DNA of 64,000 nt from Caldilineaceae bacterium (GCA_020433455.1 JAGRCP010000023.1:1-64000); one strand, 5' to 3'. Positions 9,501-17,938 are shown, counted from the first letter of the stretch. Made by a program: numbers and translations. The notes: generated from the letters alone by a model not told the origin.

Positions 9501-10520
9501 TCAGTAACTTTGCGGGGTAAGCTGCACCTTGCCCCGGAAGATGTAGTAGACGCCCCCGGTGTAGAGCAGCACAAAAGGCATGCCCAGGAGCGCCATCACC
9601 AGCATGACGACCAGCGTGTTGGGCTGGGACGCGGCGTTGAAGATGGTCAGATTATAGGTTGGATCCAGGGTCGAGATCAGCAGATTGGGATAGAGCCCCG
9701 CGGCCGCGGAGAAGAGCAGCCCCGCGATCATGGCGGCGGAGAGGAGAAAGGCCCGGAAGTAATGCCCTCTGCGCACCATGAGCCAGCCGGCCGTCACCGC
9801 CAGGAAGGCCGCGCCCGGCAGGACGATCAGCAGCGGGTGCGCCAGATAGCGCTCGGTGATGAACTCGTGCATGAGCAGGGCCGCGGCCAGCAGCGCTGTG
9901 TTGAGGATGAAGAAGACGATCATCAGCCGGGGAATCGCGCGCTTGATGCGCGCCAGATACGCGCCGTCAGCCTTCATGCTCAGGTAGATCGCGCCGTGGG
10001 TCGCCAGCATGAAGACGGTGGTGACGCCCACCAGCAGGGCAAAGGGGTTGAGCATGCTCAGGAGATTGCCGCCGATGGTTCCGCGCGCGTCCAAGGGCAC
10101 GCCGGCCATGATGTTGCCGAAGGCCACGCCCAGCAGCAGGGCAATGCCCAGGGAGGCGGCGAAGAAGACCCAGTCCCAGGCCGCGCGCCAGCCGGGCGAA
10201 GGCCGCTTGCTGCGAAATTCGATCGCCACCGTGCGCAGGATGAGCACCAGCAGCACCAGCATCATGGCCGTGTAGAAGCCGGAAAAGAGGGACGCGTAGA
10301 CCATGGGAAAGGCGGCAAAGAGAACGCCGCCGCCCAGCACCAGCCAGACCTCGTTGCCGTCCCAGACCGGGCCGATGCTGTTGAGGGAAATACGCCGATC
10401 CTCGTCGCTTTTGGCCAGAAAGGGGTGGAGAATGCCCACGCCCAGATCAAAGCCGTCCATGATGAGATAGCCGGCGATCACGACGACAAAGAGAATAAAC
10501 CAAACAACGTTGAGCCACAT
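9501..10520 (-). CDS. cydB: Cytochrome bd oxidase subunit II
   Basis: 339 residues, multi-spanning membrane protein beginning MWLNVVWFILFVVV. The early block GYLIMDGFDLGVGIL and the following GPVWDGNEVWLV are hallmarks of CydB. It pairs with CydA to form the high-affinity quinol oxidase in the membrane. The open frame continues upstream into palindromic repeat DNA, but the ATG at 10520 fits the family and has an AGGAAAGAG stretch upstream, so the upstream extension is rejected. cydA lies 172 nt upstream; that spacer is filled by repeats. Confidence 0.95.
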   Translation of the reverse strand: MWLNVVWFILFVVVIAGYLIMDGFDLGVGILHPFLAKSDEDRRISLNSIGPVWDGNEVWLVLGGGVLFAAFPMVYASLFSGFYTAMMLVLLVLILRTVAIEFRSKRPSPGWRAAWDWVFFAASLGIALLLGVAFGNIMAGVPLDARGTIGGNLLSMLNPFALLVGVTTVFMLATHGAIYLSMKADGAYLARIKRAIPRLMIVFFILNTALLAAALLMHEFITERYLAHPLLIVLPGAAFLAVTAGWLMVRRGHYFRAFLLSAAMIAGLLFSAAAGLYPNLLISTLDPTYNLTIFNAASQPNTLVVMLVMALLGMPFVLLYTGGVYYIFRGKVQLTPQSY

Positions 10521-10539
10521 AAAGCAGATCTCTTTCCTT

Positions 10540-10684
10540 GTAGGGCGCGACCCTTGCGGTCGTCCGATGCAATCCCCCGTAGGGCGCGACCCTTGCGGTC
10601 GCCCGGCTTGGCGCCCCTGGGAGCGCCAAGCTGGAGCTTGGCAAGGGTTGCCGGACTGGAGTCCGGCGCTCCCGGCAGGATCAA
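10540..10684. repeat. Mosaic of small palindromic repeats between cydA and cydB
   Basis: A 23-nt unit beginning GTAGGGCGCGACC occurs twice in direct orientation at 10540-10562 and 10579-10601; each contains the inverted pair GCGACC/GGTCG. It is followed by two stem-loops of the form word-TGGA-reverse-word: GCCAAGC/GCTTGGC near 10625-10642 and GCCGGAC/GTCCGGC near 10650-10667, flanked by GGAGCGCC and GGCGCTCC. The block resembles REP-like intergenic elements. On the cyd mRNA it would fold into several hairpins between the two oxidase subunits and could change mRNA stability or relative expression. Confidence 0.8.
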
Positions 10685-10692
10685 GGCAAATC

Positions 10693-12087
10693 CTACGCGC
10701 GGGCGTGGCGGCGAAAAACGTCACGGAAGCTGTCCGGCAGGGACGCGATGGGGGTCGTCTCTTCCACCGGCTCGGGACCGTGCATGATCTTCTCGTTGAG
10801 CAGATAGATAAAGAGGACGAAGAGCAGCGTGTAGAGCAGGACGAACATGGCGTTGGAGAAAAGCAGTTGCCCCGTGGTCAGGTTAGGCGAGACCGCGTCC
10901 TCTACCCGCATGAGCCCCCACACGATCCACGGCTGGCGTCCCAACTCCGCGGTCCACCAACCCGTCATGGTCGCCAGCTCGGTGAGAAAGATAGTGGAGA
11001 CGAAGGTCCGCAACAGCCAGCGGGTGCGCCAGATGCGCTCGCCCCAGACCGCGAAGAGAAGCCCCAGCAGGCCGATGCCCACAAAGAGCCCGCCCAGGAC
11101 AATCATCAGGTGATAGGACTGGAAGACCCATCCCACCGGGGCCCACTCATCCCGGGGAACCGAGTTGAGGCCCTGGATCACCGTGTCCGTGCTGCCGCCC
11201 GCCAGCCAGCTCAGCAGACAGGGGACCTTGAGACCGACCGTGCGTTGCGTCTCCGGTTTGACCCAGCCCGCCAGCGTCATGGGCGCGCAGGCCGTGTCCT
11301 CCCAGACGCCTTCCATGGCGGCCAGCTTTTCCGGCTGATAGTCGGTGACATTCTCCGCCGATTGGGGCCCCAGCAGCGCGGCCTGGACAATGCTGAAGAC
11401 GACGAAGACGGGCAGCGCCGTCTTGAAAGCCGCCCTGGCGCTCTCTTCAAAGCGCCCTTTGAGCAGATAATAGGCGCTCACGCTGAGCACCAGGGACGAG
11501 CCCACCAGCCAGGACGCGACCAGGGTATGCCAGAGACGCGCCAGAAAAGAGGGCGTCATGATCACCTGGGGAAAGCTGGTCATGAAAGCCAGCGTGCCGT
11601 ACTGGGTCTGGGCCAGCTCATAGCCCGCGGGCGTCTGCATCCACGAGTTGGCCATGATAATCCAGGTGGCGCTGAAGTGGGCGCCGAAGACCACCATGAC
11701 GATGGAAAAGAGCCATAGCCGCGGGCCGACCCGGTTGCCGCCGAAGAGCATAAGCCCCAGAAAGCCGCCCTCCAGAAAGAAGGCGAAGATGCCCTCCGCG
11801 GCCAGCAGGCTGCCGAAGATATTGCCCACAAAGCGGGAATATTCGGACCAGTTTGTGCCGAACTCGAATTCCTGGACAATGCCGGTGGCTACCCCCAGGG
11901 CGAAGACCAGACCGTATATTTTGATCCAGAAAAAGGAGAGCCGCCGCCAGACGGGGTTTTGGGTGCGTACATAGAGGATGCCCATGATCACCAGAATGAG
12001 CCCCAATCCCATGGAGATGGGCGGGTAGATAAAGTGGAAGCTGGCAGTGATGGTGAACTGCAGACGGGAGAGAAATTCAGGATTCAT
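10693..12087 (-). CDS. cydA: Cytochrome bd oxidase subunit I
   Basis: 464 residues. The start at 12087 gives the family N-terminus MNPEFLSRLQFTITASFHF with the heme b595 ligand His18; a longer frame upstream reads through non-coding and fossil DNA. An AGAAGG ribosome site precedes the ATG. The second His-containing segment LWHTLVASWLVGSS, the methionine in SYHLMIVLGG and the GRQPW motif in AELGRQPWIVWG are visible. The Q-loop is short, so this is the short type of bd oxidase. It oxidises quinol and reduces O2 at the membrane. It is the first gene of cydABDC. Confidence 0.95.
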   Translation of the reverse strand: MNPEFLSRLQFTITASFHFIYPPISMGLGLILVIMGILYVRTQNPVWRRLSFFWIKIYGLVFALGVATGIVQEFEFGTNWSEYSRFVGNIFGSLLAAEGIFAFFLEGGFLGLMLFGGNRVGPRLWLFSIVMVVFGAHFSATWIIMANSWMQTPAGYELAQTQYGTLAFMTSFPQVIMTPSFLARLWHTLVASWLVGSSLVLSVSAYYLLKGRFEESARAAFKTALPVFVVFSIVQAALLGPQSAENVTDYQPEKLAAMEGVWEDTACAPMTLAGWVKPETQRTVGLKVPCLLSWLAGGSTDTVIQGLNSVPRDEWAPVGWVFQSYHLMIVLGGLFVGIGLLGLLFAVWGERIWRTRWLLRTFVSTIFLTELATMTGWWTAELGRQPWIVWGLMRVEDAVSPNLTTGQLLFSNAMFVLLYTLLFVLFIYLLNEKIMHGPEPVEETTPIASLPDSFRDVFRRHARA

Positions 12088-12200
12088 GACAAGCCCTTCT
12101 ATCGGGGGAACCCTGCGCGCTGAAGAATGTGAATTTTTACACAAATCATTATGGACCGGTTTGAATACCGTGTCAACCTGGGGAAAGTTACAAAATACAC

Positions 12201-12345
12201 CCCAACCGCGTGGTATCCAGCGGCTTATGACCGATGGAAATCGTTGTGCGGCCGGGCATGAACCGGTCCCGAGCAGGCCCTCCGGCATGCGCGGGAGGGG
12301 GGAGCAGGTGAGCGACGGGGTTCGTCCAGGATGAGAAGGAGGGTA
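12201..12345 (-). pseudogene. Fossil of an ABC ATPase 3' end, CydC-like
   Basis: Read on the minus strand, the right part encodes LLLILDEP and the left part encodes GRTTISIGHKPLDTTR in a different frame. Both align in order with the last 50 residues of CydC, ILILDEPAAHLD and ERTTIIISHKPLEAAR. At the DNA level, stretches such as TCCAGCGGCTTATG and GGTTCGTCCAG are shared with cydC at 6015-6028 and about 6119-6130. The frame is broken and no start or stop is kept. It lies in the cydA leader, between cydA and the HD-domain gene. It is a decayed ABC gene end, not a working gene. Confidence 0.75.
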
Positions 12346-12353
12346 ACGCGGCT

Positions 12354-13070
12354 TTATCCCGCGCGGCTTAGCCTTGCCGCCAATCGCGCCAGGTTGGTCC
12401 GTGCCTGCTGCTCAAACCGATCCCGGAACTCGTCTGTGGCGTAGATGCTCGGCCGCACCAGAAAGGAGCGCAAGACCGCCGCCCGTCTTCGCGCGTATGT
12501 ATTGCGCGGCGTCCACCAGTACTCTGCTCGTATTTGGCGCTCAAACTCTTCGAAGCGCTCCGGCGGCGCGCCAAGGATGGCCAGATCGATATCCGAGACT
12601 AACGCGGCTTGGCGTGAATAGCGCGACAGGGATTCAATCGCTCTATCACTGGCAAGAAGTACATCAAGATTTCTGTCAGAATTTACCGGTTGGCGGGGCG
12701 CATCTGCCGGCGGAACCCCGTGACGGGTGGCCATGATCAAGGATTTGACCCGCTCTGTCGCCTCCGCACTTGCCCCGCTTTTTCGGAGCATTTCTTCCGC
12801 CCAGTTGGCGCTGCGCTCCTCGTTCCGCGACGAAAAGGTGTTGTAGATTGCGTCATGGAACCACAGCGCATACTCGACATAGGCGTTCCCTGCTTCAGGA
12901 TACCGTGTGGCATCCAGGTGCATCAGGCAGGCGTTGATGTGACCGGCGTTGTGGTATGTCCGATGCGTCTGCGCATACTTTTCCTGCAGCTGGCGGAAGG
13001 TATCCGCTTCTGCGCTCAGGCCCACTCTATCGCAGAGCTTTTGCCAACGGGCTTGATTCAAAGCTTGCAT
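12354..13070 (-). CDS. HD-superfamily predicted metal-dependent phosphohydrolase
   Basis: 238 residues from the ATG at 13070, which has GGGGA upstream; the longer frame upstream has no family support. Motifs are RTYHNAGHI in the first third and ALWFHDAIY, the HD pair, followed by an Ala/Glu-rich helix and a second His at ATRHG. DIDLAILGAPPERFEEF matches the conserved C-terminal core of the COG4339 family. About 20 residues, roughly 150-170, look inserted before that core relative to my memory of the family. Substrate unknown. It is monocistronic and follows a hairpin terminator. Confidence 0.8.
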   Translation of the reverse strand: MQALNQARWQKLCDRVGLSAEADTFRQLQEKYAQTHRTYHNAGHINACLMHLDATRYPEAGNAYVEYALWFHDAIYNTFSSRNEERSANWAEEMLRKSGASAEATERVKSLIMATRHGVPPADAPRQPVNSDRNLDVLLASDRAIESLSRYSRQAALVSDIDLAILGAPPERFEEFERQIRAEYWWTPRNTYARRRAAVLRSFLVRPSIYATDEFRDRFEQQARTNLARLAARLSRAG

Positions 13071-13240
13071 GGTGATATTCCCCGCCGACGGGCAGTATGG
13101 TTTGCCGGATGTGTATTCGATAGTGCTCACAGTTTTTTGCTCCCACTTCAATGATGCGGTTATTTTATCACGTTGCTCACAGTTCGCGGAGTGAATCGAA
13201 TATGCAACCATTTCCCCGACCATTGACACAACCAACGACA

Positions 13241-13285
13241 AGCAAAAGGGGACGGATGCAGATCATCCGCCCCCTTTTGCTTTTT
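13241..13285. terminator. Intrinsic terminator after the large secreted-protein gene
   Basis: Hairpin with arms AGCAAAAGGGGACGGATG and CATCCGCCCCCTTTTGCT around a 5-nt loop, one mismatch and one bulge. It lies just past the stop at 13310 of the minus-strand gene; on the plus strand it is followed by a T-run. Confidence 0.8.
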
Positions 13286-13309
13286 ATCCTATCCGTTTAT
13301 TAACCGCAC

Positions 13310-16300
13310 CTACTTCTGAACGACGGGCAGGTAGACGCTCATGCTCTCGCCGTCGGGCGGCACGTTTTGCTGCGCCACCTTGACGATCGCGGTCCGGGCC
13401 GGATTGGCCGGATCGCGATAGGTGTAGACGCCCTCTTCATCGAACCGTATCGTGTGGGACTCGCCGCTGAGCAGCAGCCCGCTGTCCCAGCTGACGGCGT
13501 CAGCGGAGGCCGCGGTTACGGCGCTTTCCGCGGTCTGGGTTCCGGCCATATCCAACCCGACGTTGAGCCACTCCACCGTGGCCCCGGGCGCAACCTCCAG
13601 CATGGCGGGCAGGAAGCCGTCCTCGGTAATCTGCACCACGGCGGATGGCTGCGTTCCATCAGCCGTCAGCGCGGGCGGCATGCCGATGTTGAAGCCGCTG
13701 ATGGGGCCCCGATCCCGGAAGGGACCGGCGCGGTAGCTCTGGTAGCCGGGCCCGCTGACGACCAGGCCATAGCGGCCCTGGGGCACGATGTAGCTGAACG
13801 CGCCCGTCGCGTCGGTGGTCTGGGGATTGCTCTGGCCGAAGGCGTCGGCTTCCCACAGCATAAATTGGCCCGCTTCGGCGCCGGCATTGTCACCCTGGGC
13901 GCTGCTGTTGGCCCGGAAGAGTTGAACCGTCATGCCCGGCAGGGGATCGCCCGTCTCCGCGTCCTGGACCAGGACCGGCGTTACGGGAATCATCTTGCCC
14001 GCGGATGCGGCGCTTTGGACGCCGCAACTGACCGCAAGCTCGGCGTCAAGCGCTTCATCGCCAACCTCCGGCGTGAAGAGCGCCGTGAAGTAGCCGTCGC
14101 CGTCATCATCCTGGAAGCTCACCTCCTGGTTGGCATAGCGGAGACTCGCCGCGCCGCCGCTCTCACAGAACAGCTCTACGCCCAGCTCGATCTCCTTGCC
14201 CGACCAGACGGGCATGCGCCAGTTGCCCAGTTCCATGCGCCCCGCGTCATCGGCAATGCCCCACGGGCCGCAGGTGTCGTCGTCCTGGGCCGCGGCCGCG
14301 CCTTGCAGCTCCGCCAGGGAACTCCGCGTGTAGCCGAAGCTGTTGGGGTTCCAGATGAGGGTGCGGTCCACGGTCAGGCTCAACTGCTCGCCATACGCCT
14401 CGCCCGCAGCGTTCAGATCGGCGGCCTGCGCGCCGGCCGCGGCCACCGTGCAGGTGAGGCAGCCGGTCCAGCCCAGCTCGATCTGGTGGATGCCGTCGGG
14501 CAGGAAGGCGTCGATCTGCCAGAAGCCCTGCTCATCCGCGAGTGCGCTGTAGTCGCTGTCGTCGAAGGCGTCGCTCAGGAGCGAGACCGTCGTGCCCGGC
14601 TGGGCAAAACCCTTGAAGGCCACTGTGCAGGTGAGACAGCCGGTCCACTGACCCGGCGCGGGCGCGGTGATGACCGGTTCCCGCAGCAGGCGCAGGGCGC
14701 GTCTGACGGCTGCGTTGTTGCCCGTGTTGGTATCGTTCTCGCTGCTGACGGACGCCCGGAACTCGATTCCGTCGCCTGCGCCGGTGCAGCCTGCACTGTT
14801 ACAGTCGGCGTAGTGCATGATCAGTTCCATGGGCGCGCCGGGCGGGATGTCGCCCAGCTGGATCTCCAGACGGCAGGCGTCGCCGTTGCAGACTTCCTCC
14901 ACCGGCAGATCCAGTGCGGCTCCCTGTCCGGCCGCCGGGGTTGAGCGGTTGGCCGCGGCCACCGTACAGGTGAGGCAGCCGGTCCAGCCCAGGGTCAGGT
15001 CATCGGGTATGCCCAGGTAAGGATTCATTTCGATGGTGAGCAGTCCGGCCCTGGCCAGACGGTCGCCCCGGTTGCGAATGCGCAGCTTGAGCGCTGCCAC
15101 GCCTTCCTCCCAGCCGTCGGCGGCCGCCGCGCTGACTTCCGCCGCGGTTGCTCCGCCGAAATCGCCCTGGATGACGGCCTCAGCGTTCAGGCTGAGATCG
15201 GCGCCGATGCCGCCGGGCGCGGCAATGGCCGCCTGGGGCACGTAGAGGTAGTCTTCGGTCTCGCCCCAGCGGTAGCCGGTTGCGGGCCCCTGGCCGTCAC
15301 CATATTCCACCGGAGGACGACCCGGATTCTGGTACTGGCCGGTCTTGACCGACGGTTCATCGCTGACCGTGACGCGCAGCCACATGGTTTCGCCTTCGCC
15401 CGTAGCGGGCACGGGCAGATTATTCGTGGGCGCGAGGAGGCTCAGCGTTCCCGCCGCGGCCGGGGCGATCTCCTGGTCGATGACGATGTGCTCGACCGCG
15501 GTGAGCATGTCGCAATTCAGCGAGTCTTCCCAGTCGCCGTCGTGGTTGCCGTCCAGCCAGACGTTGAGATACAGGGGCGCATCATTCTCATTGACATAAT
15601 CGACCGCCTGTTGCGTAACCGTCACGTCAAAGGGGATGGTTGTGGGCACGCAGTGGCTGAAGTTAAGCGTGTTGGGGTCTACGCCGTCGTCGTGCAGATC
15701 CAGATCGGCCAGTTCGTTGGGCGGATCCAGGTTGCGACGCAGGCCCAGGTCAACGAAGAACTCGCCGCTGACCCGCTGGCCCAGGTGCAGGGGAATGCCG
15801 TTGTGATGCCTGGGGCCCTGGGGCAAGCCGGTAGCCGGGTCAAAGACGGTGGGGAAGCGGCCGTCGATGCCGGGATAGGCGGGGATATTCTCGTCAGGCG
15901 CGGTGAAGTGATTGGTGCTGTCCGGCGCGTCGCCGAAGTCGCTGAGCAGAATCAGCAATGCGACGAGCCGGCTGAAGAGGGGCTGCTGCTGGAGCAGGCT
16001 CTCGATGAAGGCCAGCCGGGGCGCAACAGCGTCTTCCGCCTGCTGGGCGGATGCCGCGGCGAGACCTTCGGCCGTAAAATCGGTTCCGCCGGGCGCGGCG
16101 GCGGTACTGTAAGCCTGGGCCTGTCCCTCCAGGGCGCAGTCCGGCTCGCCCACGACCTGGGTACGGGTCCGGGTGATGCTGGTTTCGCCGGGGAGCGTGC
16201 GCACCAGGAATGCGTAGGTAAAGCTCTCTTCTCCCTGGAACTTGTCACCCAGCGCGCTGACGGGGACGGAAAACCCGCGCCCCTGGACAACCGACGAGGC

Positions 16301-17017
16301 GACGGGTTGCAGCATGCAGCGCGATTCGCCGGCCGTTCCCGTTCCTTCGCTCGGGGCCATCTCATCCACCAACAGCGTGTAGACAGTGGCGGGGCTGTTG
16401 TTGGTCAGGCGCAGCTCCATGCCTACCTTCTGGCCGGGCAGTGCCTCTCCATTCTCACCTTCGGTCAGACCGGAGCCGTCGTTCCAGAGCAAAACTTTTG
16501 AAAACGAAAGATCGTTGGGATTCAGGTCGTAGGCGTTGACCGTTACGGTCGCTGACGCGTTGACCACCGGATCGCCGTCAACCGGGCCGGCCGCGCCGCT
16601 GAGGGTGATGGCCTGGTCGATGGGCGCGGAGCGGGCCGCGACGGCAAAGACCAGCTTGCCGCCGCTTGCCAGCCCGCCCCGCCAGACGATCCGATTGGCG
16701 CTGCGACGGACGCCGTCTACCCTGACGCCTGTGGTTGCTTCAGTATCCGGGATTATGCGCACCTGATCAACCTGGCCGTCCAGGGTCAGGACCAGCTGCA
16801 ATTGGGGTATGTTGGCTCCGCTGATATTCTCCATGGTGATTGTGAGATACGCGGGCGTATCCGGTTCAACGATTTCCGCGGCCGGGGAAATGGACAGGGA
16901 AACGGGCGGATCGTTTTGCGCGTAGGCCGGGGATGCCTGGGTAATCATGTGGACGAGAATTGCGCAGATAAGGAGCGCGCAAGAGAGCGCTATCCGTCGC
17001 AGCAGTGGGATCGTCAT
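13310..17017 (-). CDS. Large secreted protein with GEVED and cupredoxin-like domains
   Basis: 1235 residues. An N-terminal signal peptide ends near ASPAYAQ. Two immunoglobulin-like, DUF11-like repeats are followed by a block starting FGDAPDSTNH and ending YRWGETEDY, which is the GEVED-type domain often found in secreted proteins. More beta-sandwich repeats follow, then a carboxypeptidase-regulatory-like segment around PLPGMTVQLF and a C-terminal domain (about 1130-1220) with EVAPGATVEWLN, resembling plastocyanin. It ends in VYLPVVQK. The decapeptide WTGCLTCTVA occurs three times, near residues 677, 790 and 850, and looks inserted. Probably a cell-surface or extracellular structural protein; no enzymatic motif seen. 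Confidence 0.8.
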   Translation of the reverse strand: MTIPLLRRIALSCALLICAILVHMITQASPAYAQNDPPVSLSISPAAEIVEPDTPAYLTITMENISGANIPQLQLVLTLDGQVDQVRIIPDTEATTGVRVDGVRRSANRIVWRGGLASGGKLVFAVAARSAPIDQAITLSGAAGPVDGDPVVNASATVTVNAYDLNPNDLSFSKVLLWNDGSGLTEGENGEALPGQKVGMELRLTNNSPATVYTLLVDEMAPSEGTGTAGESRCMLQPVASSVVQGRGFSVPVSALGDKFQGEESFTYAFLVRTLPGETSITRTRTQVVGEPDCALEGQAQAYSTAAAPGGTDFTAEGLAAASAQQAEDAVAPRLAFIESLLQQQPLFSRLVALLILLSDFGDAPDSTNHFTAPDENIPAYPGIDGRFPTVFDPATGLPQGPRHHNGIPLHLGQRVSGEFFVDLGLRRNLDPPNELADLDLHDDGVDPNTLNFSHCVPTTIPFDVTVTQQAVDYVNENDAPLYLNVWLDGNHDGDWEDSLNCDMLTAVEHIVIDQEIAPAAAGTLSLLAPTNNLPVPATGEGETMWLRVTVSDEPSVKTGQYQNPGRPPVEYGDGQGPATGYRWGETEDYLYVPQAAIAAPGGIGADLSLNAEAVIQGDFGGATAAEVSAAAADGWEEGVAALKLRIRNRGDRLARAGLLTIEMNPYLGIPDDLTLGWTGCLTCTVAAANRSTPAAGQGAALDLPVEEVCNGDACRLEIQLGDIPPGAPMELIMHYADCNSAGCTGAGDGIEFRASVSSENDTNTGNNAAVRRALRLLREPVITAPAPGQWTGCLTCTVAFKGFAQPGTTVSLLSDAFDDSDYSALADEQGFWQIDAFLPDGIHQIELGWTGCLTCTVAAAGAQAADLNAAGEAYGEQLSLTVDRTLIWNPNSFGYTRSSLAELQGAAAAQDDDTCGPWGIADDAGRMELGNWRMPVWSGKEIELGVELFCESGGAASLRYANQEVSFQDDDGDGYFTALFTPEVGDEALDAELAVSCGVQSAASAGKMIPVTPVLVQDAETGDPLPGMTVQLFRANSSAQGDNAGAEAGQFMLWEADAFGQSNPQTTDATGAFSYIVPQGRYGLVVSGPGYQSYRAGPFRDRGPISGFNIGMPPALTADGTQPSAVVQITEDGFLPAMLEVAPGATVEWLNVGLDMAGTQTAESAVTAASADAVSWDSGLLLSGESHTIRFDEEGVYTYRDPANPARTAIVKVAQQNVPPDGESMSVYLPVVQK
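14437..14992 (-). repeat. Three in-frame copies of a ~31-38 nt repeat inside a secreted-protein gene
   Basis: Copies lie at about 14440-14475, 14619-14650 and 14957-14992. The first and third share about 38 nt with one difference; the middle one shares about 31 nt with two. On the coding strand each gives the peptide WTGCLTCTVA. Two copies sit in the same context, a Leu before and AAA after, as if the same DNA unit had inserted between Leu and Ala codons. The rest of the protein is poor in cysteine, so these residues stand out. Confidence 0.8.
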
Positions 17018-17190
17018 GGGTTGCCTCCTGGGTCATGTAATGAATGCAGTGATAGGTGCGATGCTGTTCTTGCGCCCTTGCGGGGGCGGCTCAGGGTACA
17101 GCATGGGCATACCATAACGGTTCTCCGTGCCCGGTACTGGCGTTGCCGGGCGTCTTTTCGGCTCAAAACGGCTCACGGACAAAGTTGATT

Positions 17191-17256
17191 GGGTGCGTTC
17201 AAACCCGGTTGGCGAAACACGGACGGCCGCAAGAGCACGCTCCCTGCCGCTTCAAC
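17191..17256. repeat. Intergenic repeat A, related copy at 51539-51594
   Basis: The unit starts GGGTGCGTTCAAAC and ends CGCTTCAAC. A second copy with scattered differences and a ten-base deletion lies at 51539-51594, upstream of fabF. In both places it adjoins a sequence ending GAACTATGATTTG, but the order of the two blocks is swapped. No protein is encoded. It lies in the leader of the large secreted-protein gene. Confidence 0.7.
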
Positions 17257-17280
17257 TGTGCGCCATCTTCGCGCGTAAAA

Positions 17281-17402
17281 GGTCTGAACTATGATTTGAT
17301 TGATTTGAGGAGGGACCATGAATTTTTGTTGTGCATGCGGCCTGATCTGTCGAAGGCGCAATCATAGTCCATCACGCAATCACAAAAATTATGGTTCGGA
17401 CT
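17281..17402. repeat. Hairpin-ended intergenic repeat element
   Basis: About 120 nt bounded by inverted ends: GTCTGAACTATGATTT at 17282-17297 and AAATTATGGTTCGGAC at 17386-17401. All 16 positions pair if three G-U wobbles are allowed, so the pairing is intact at RNA level. The type resembles the GTCTGAACCATGATTT elements that I know from intergenic DNA of several bacterial phyla. The left end abuts repeat A and the right end abuts an ABC gene fossil. Only the left-end half-motif recurs at about 51522-51539. Confidence 0.75.
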
Positions 17403-17413
17403 GCCACTGCTAA

Positions 17414-17460
17414 GCCATGAACTCGTCCAGCACCTGCCAGAGGACCTGCCGGCGCGTCCG
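17414..17460 (-). pseudogene. Second fossil of an ABC ATPase 3' end, CydC-like
   Basis: On the minus strand this encodes RRQVLWQVLDEFMA followed by a stop, matching the CydC segment TEQALWQALDSFMA. The DNA stretch CTGCCAGAGG is shared exactly with cydC, with about 75 percent identity over some 40 nt. It is cut off exactly where the hairpin element begins. Only about 15 codons remain. Confidence 0.6.
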
Positions 17461-17468
17461 TCCGGGAT

Positions 17469-17936
17469 TCAGAAATTTTCGCACGGGTAGCTCTCCAGCG
17501 CAGCCCGGTTGTGCGTGACGATTTGACGCGCGCGGAAGCGGCTCCAGTTCCAGGTGCGCCGGCTTGCCGGCGGCGCGTCTTCCGGCCACTGGGCCAGCAG
17601 GTGGCAAGCCAGCACGCGCCGGTCCTGGCCCGACACTTTCAGCAAGAGCATGGGCAAAGCCAGCATGGCCACCGTTACCAGCTCGAAAAAGCCGCGTCGG
17701 GCATATTCGGCTTGCAGCCACGTGTCGTTTGCGCTCAGGAAGCGTAATCCGCCGAAAAAGTAGCCGAACTGCACTGCCACAAAGGTGAGAAACAGCAGAT
17801 TCAGCAGGCCCAGAATCAGGCCGACTTCAATCGGGCCGAGGGCCAGCCTGCCGGGTTCCCGAAGGAGCTTTAGCCTGGCCGTATCCGGCGGGGGATTGAG
17901 GATCTGCATGAGCAGACCGGCTCCCAGCCAGGTAAA
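17469..17936 (-). pseudogene. C-terminal fragment of a DUF4173/DUF4153-type membrane protein
   Basis: About 155 codons with strong similarity by eye to the end of DUF4173 proteins: a helix around GLLNLLFLTFVAVQFGYFFGG, the family hallmark EYARRGFFEL, a second helix VTVAMLALPMLLL, and a tail with RTWNWSRFRA. There is no start codon of its own. Upstream, in another frame, the sequence switches abruptly to the ATPase fragment at 17939-18067. A full gene would be several hundred residues longer, so this is a remnant. Confidence 0.7.
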
Positions 17937-17938
17937 AA

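Noticed and set aside
10521-10724. N-terminal extension of cydB through the repeat region
   Set aside because: The extra 68 residues are translated palindromic DNA; the family starts at MWLNVVW, with a ribosome site there.
5917-10787. Long plus-strand open frames over cydC, cydD and cydB
   Set aside because: Low-complexity translations without motifs; the minus strand carries clear ABC and oxidase proteins.
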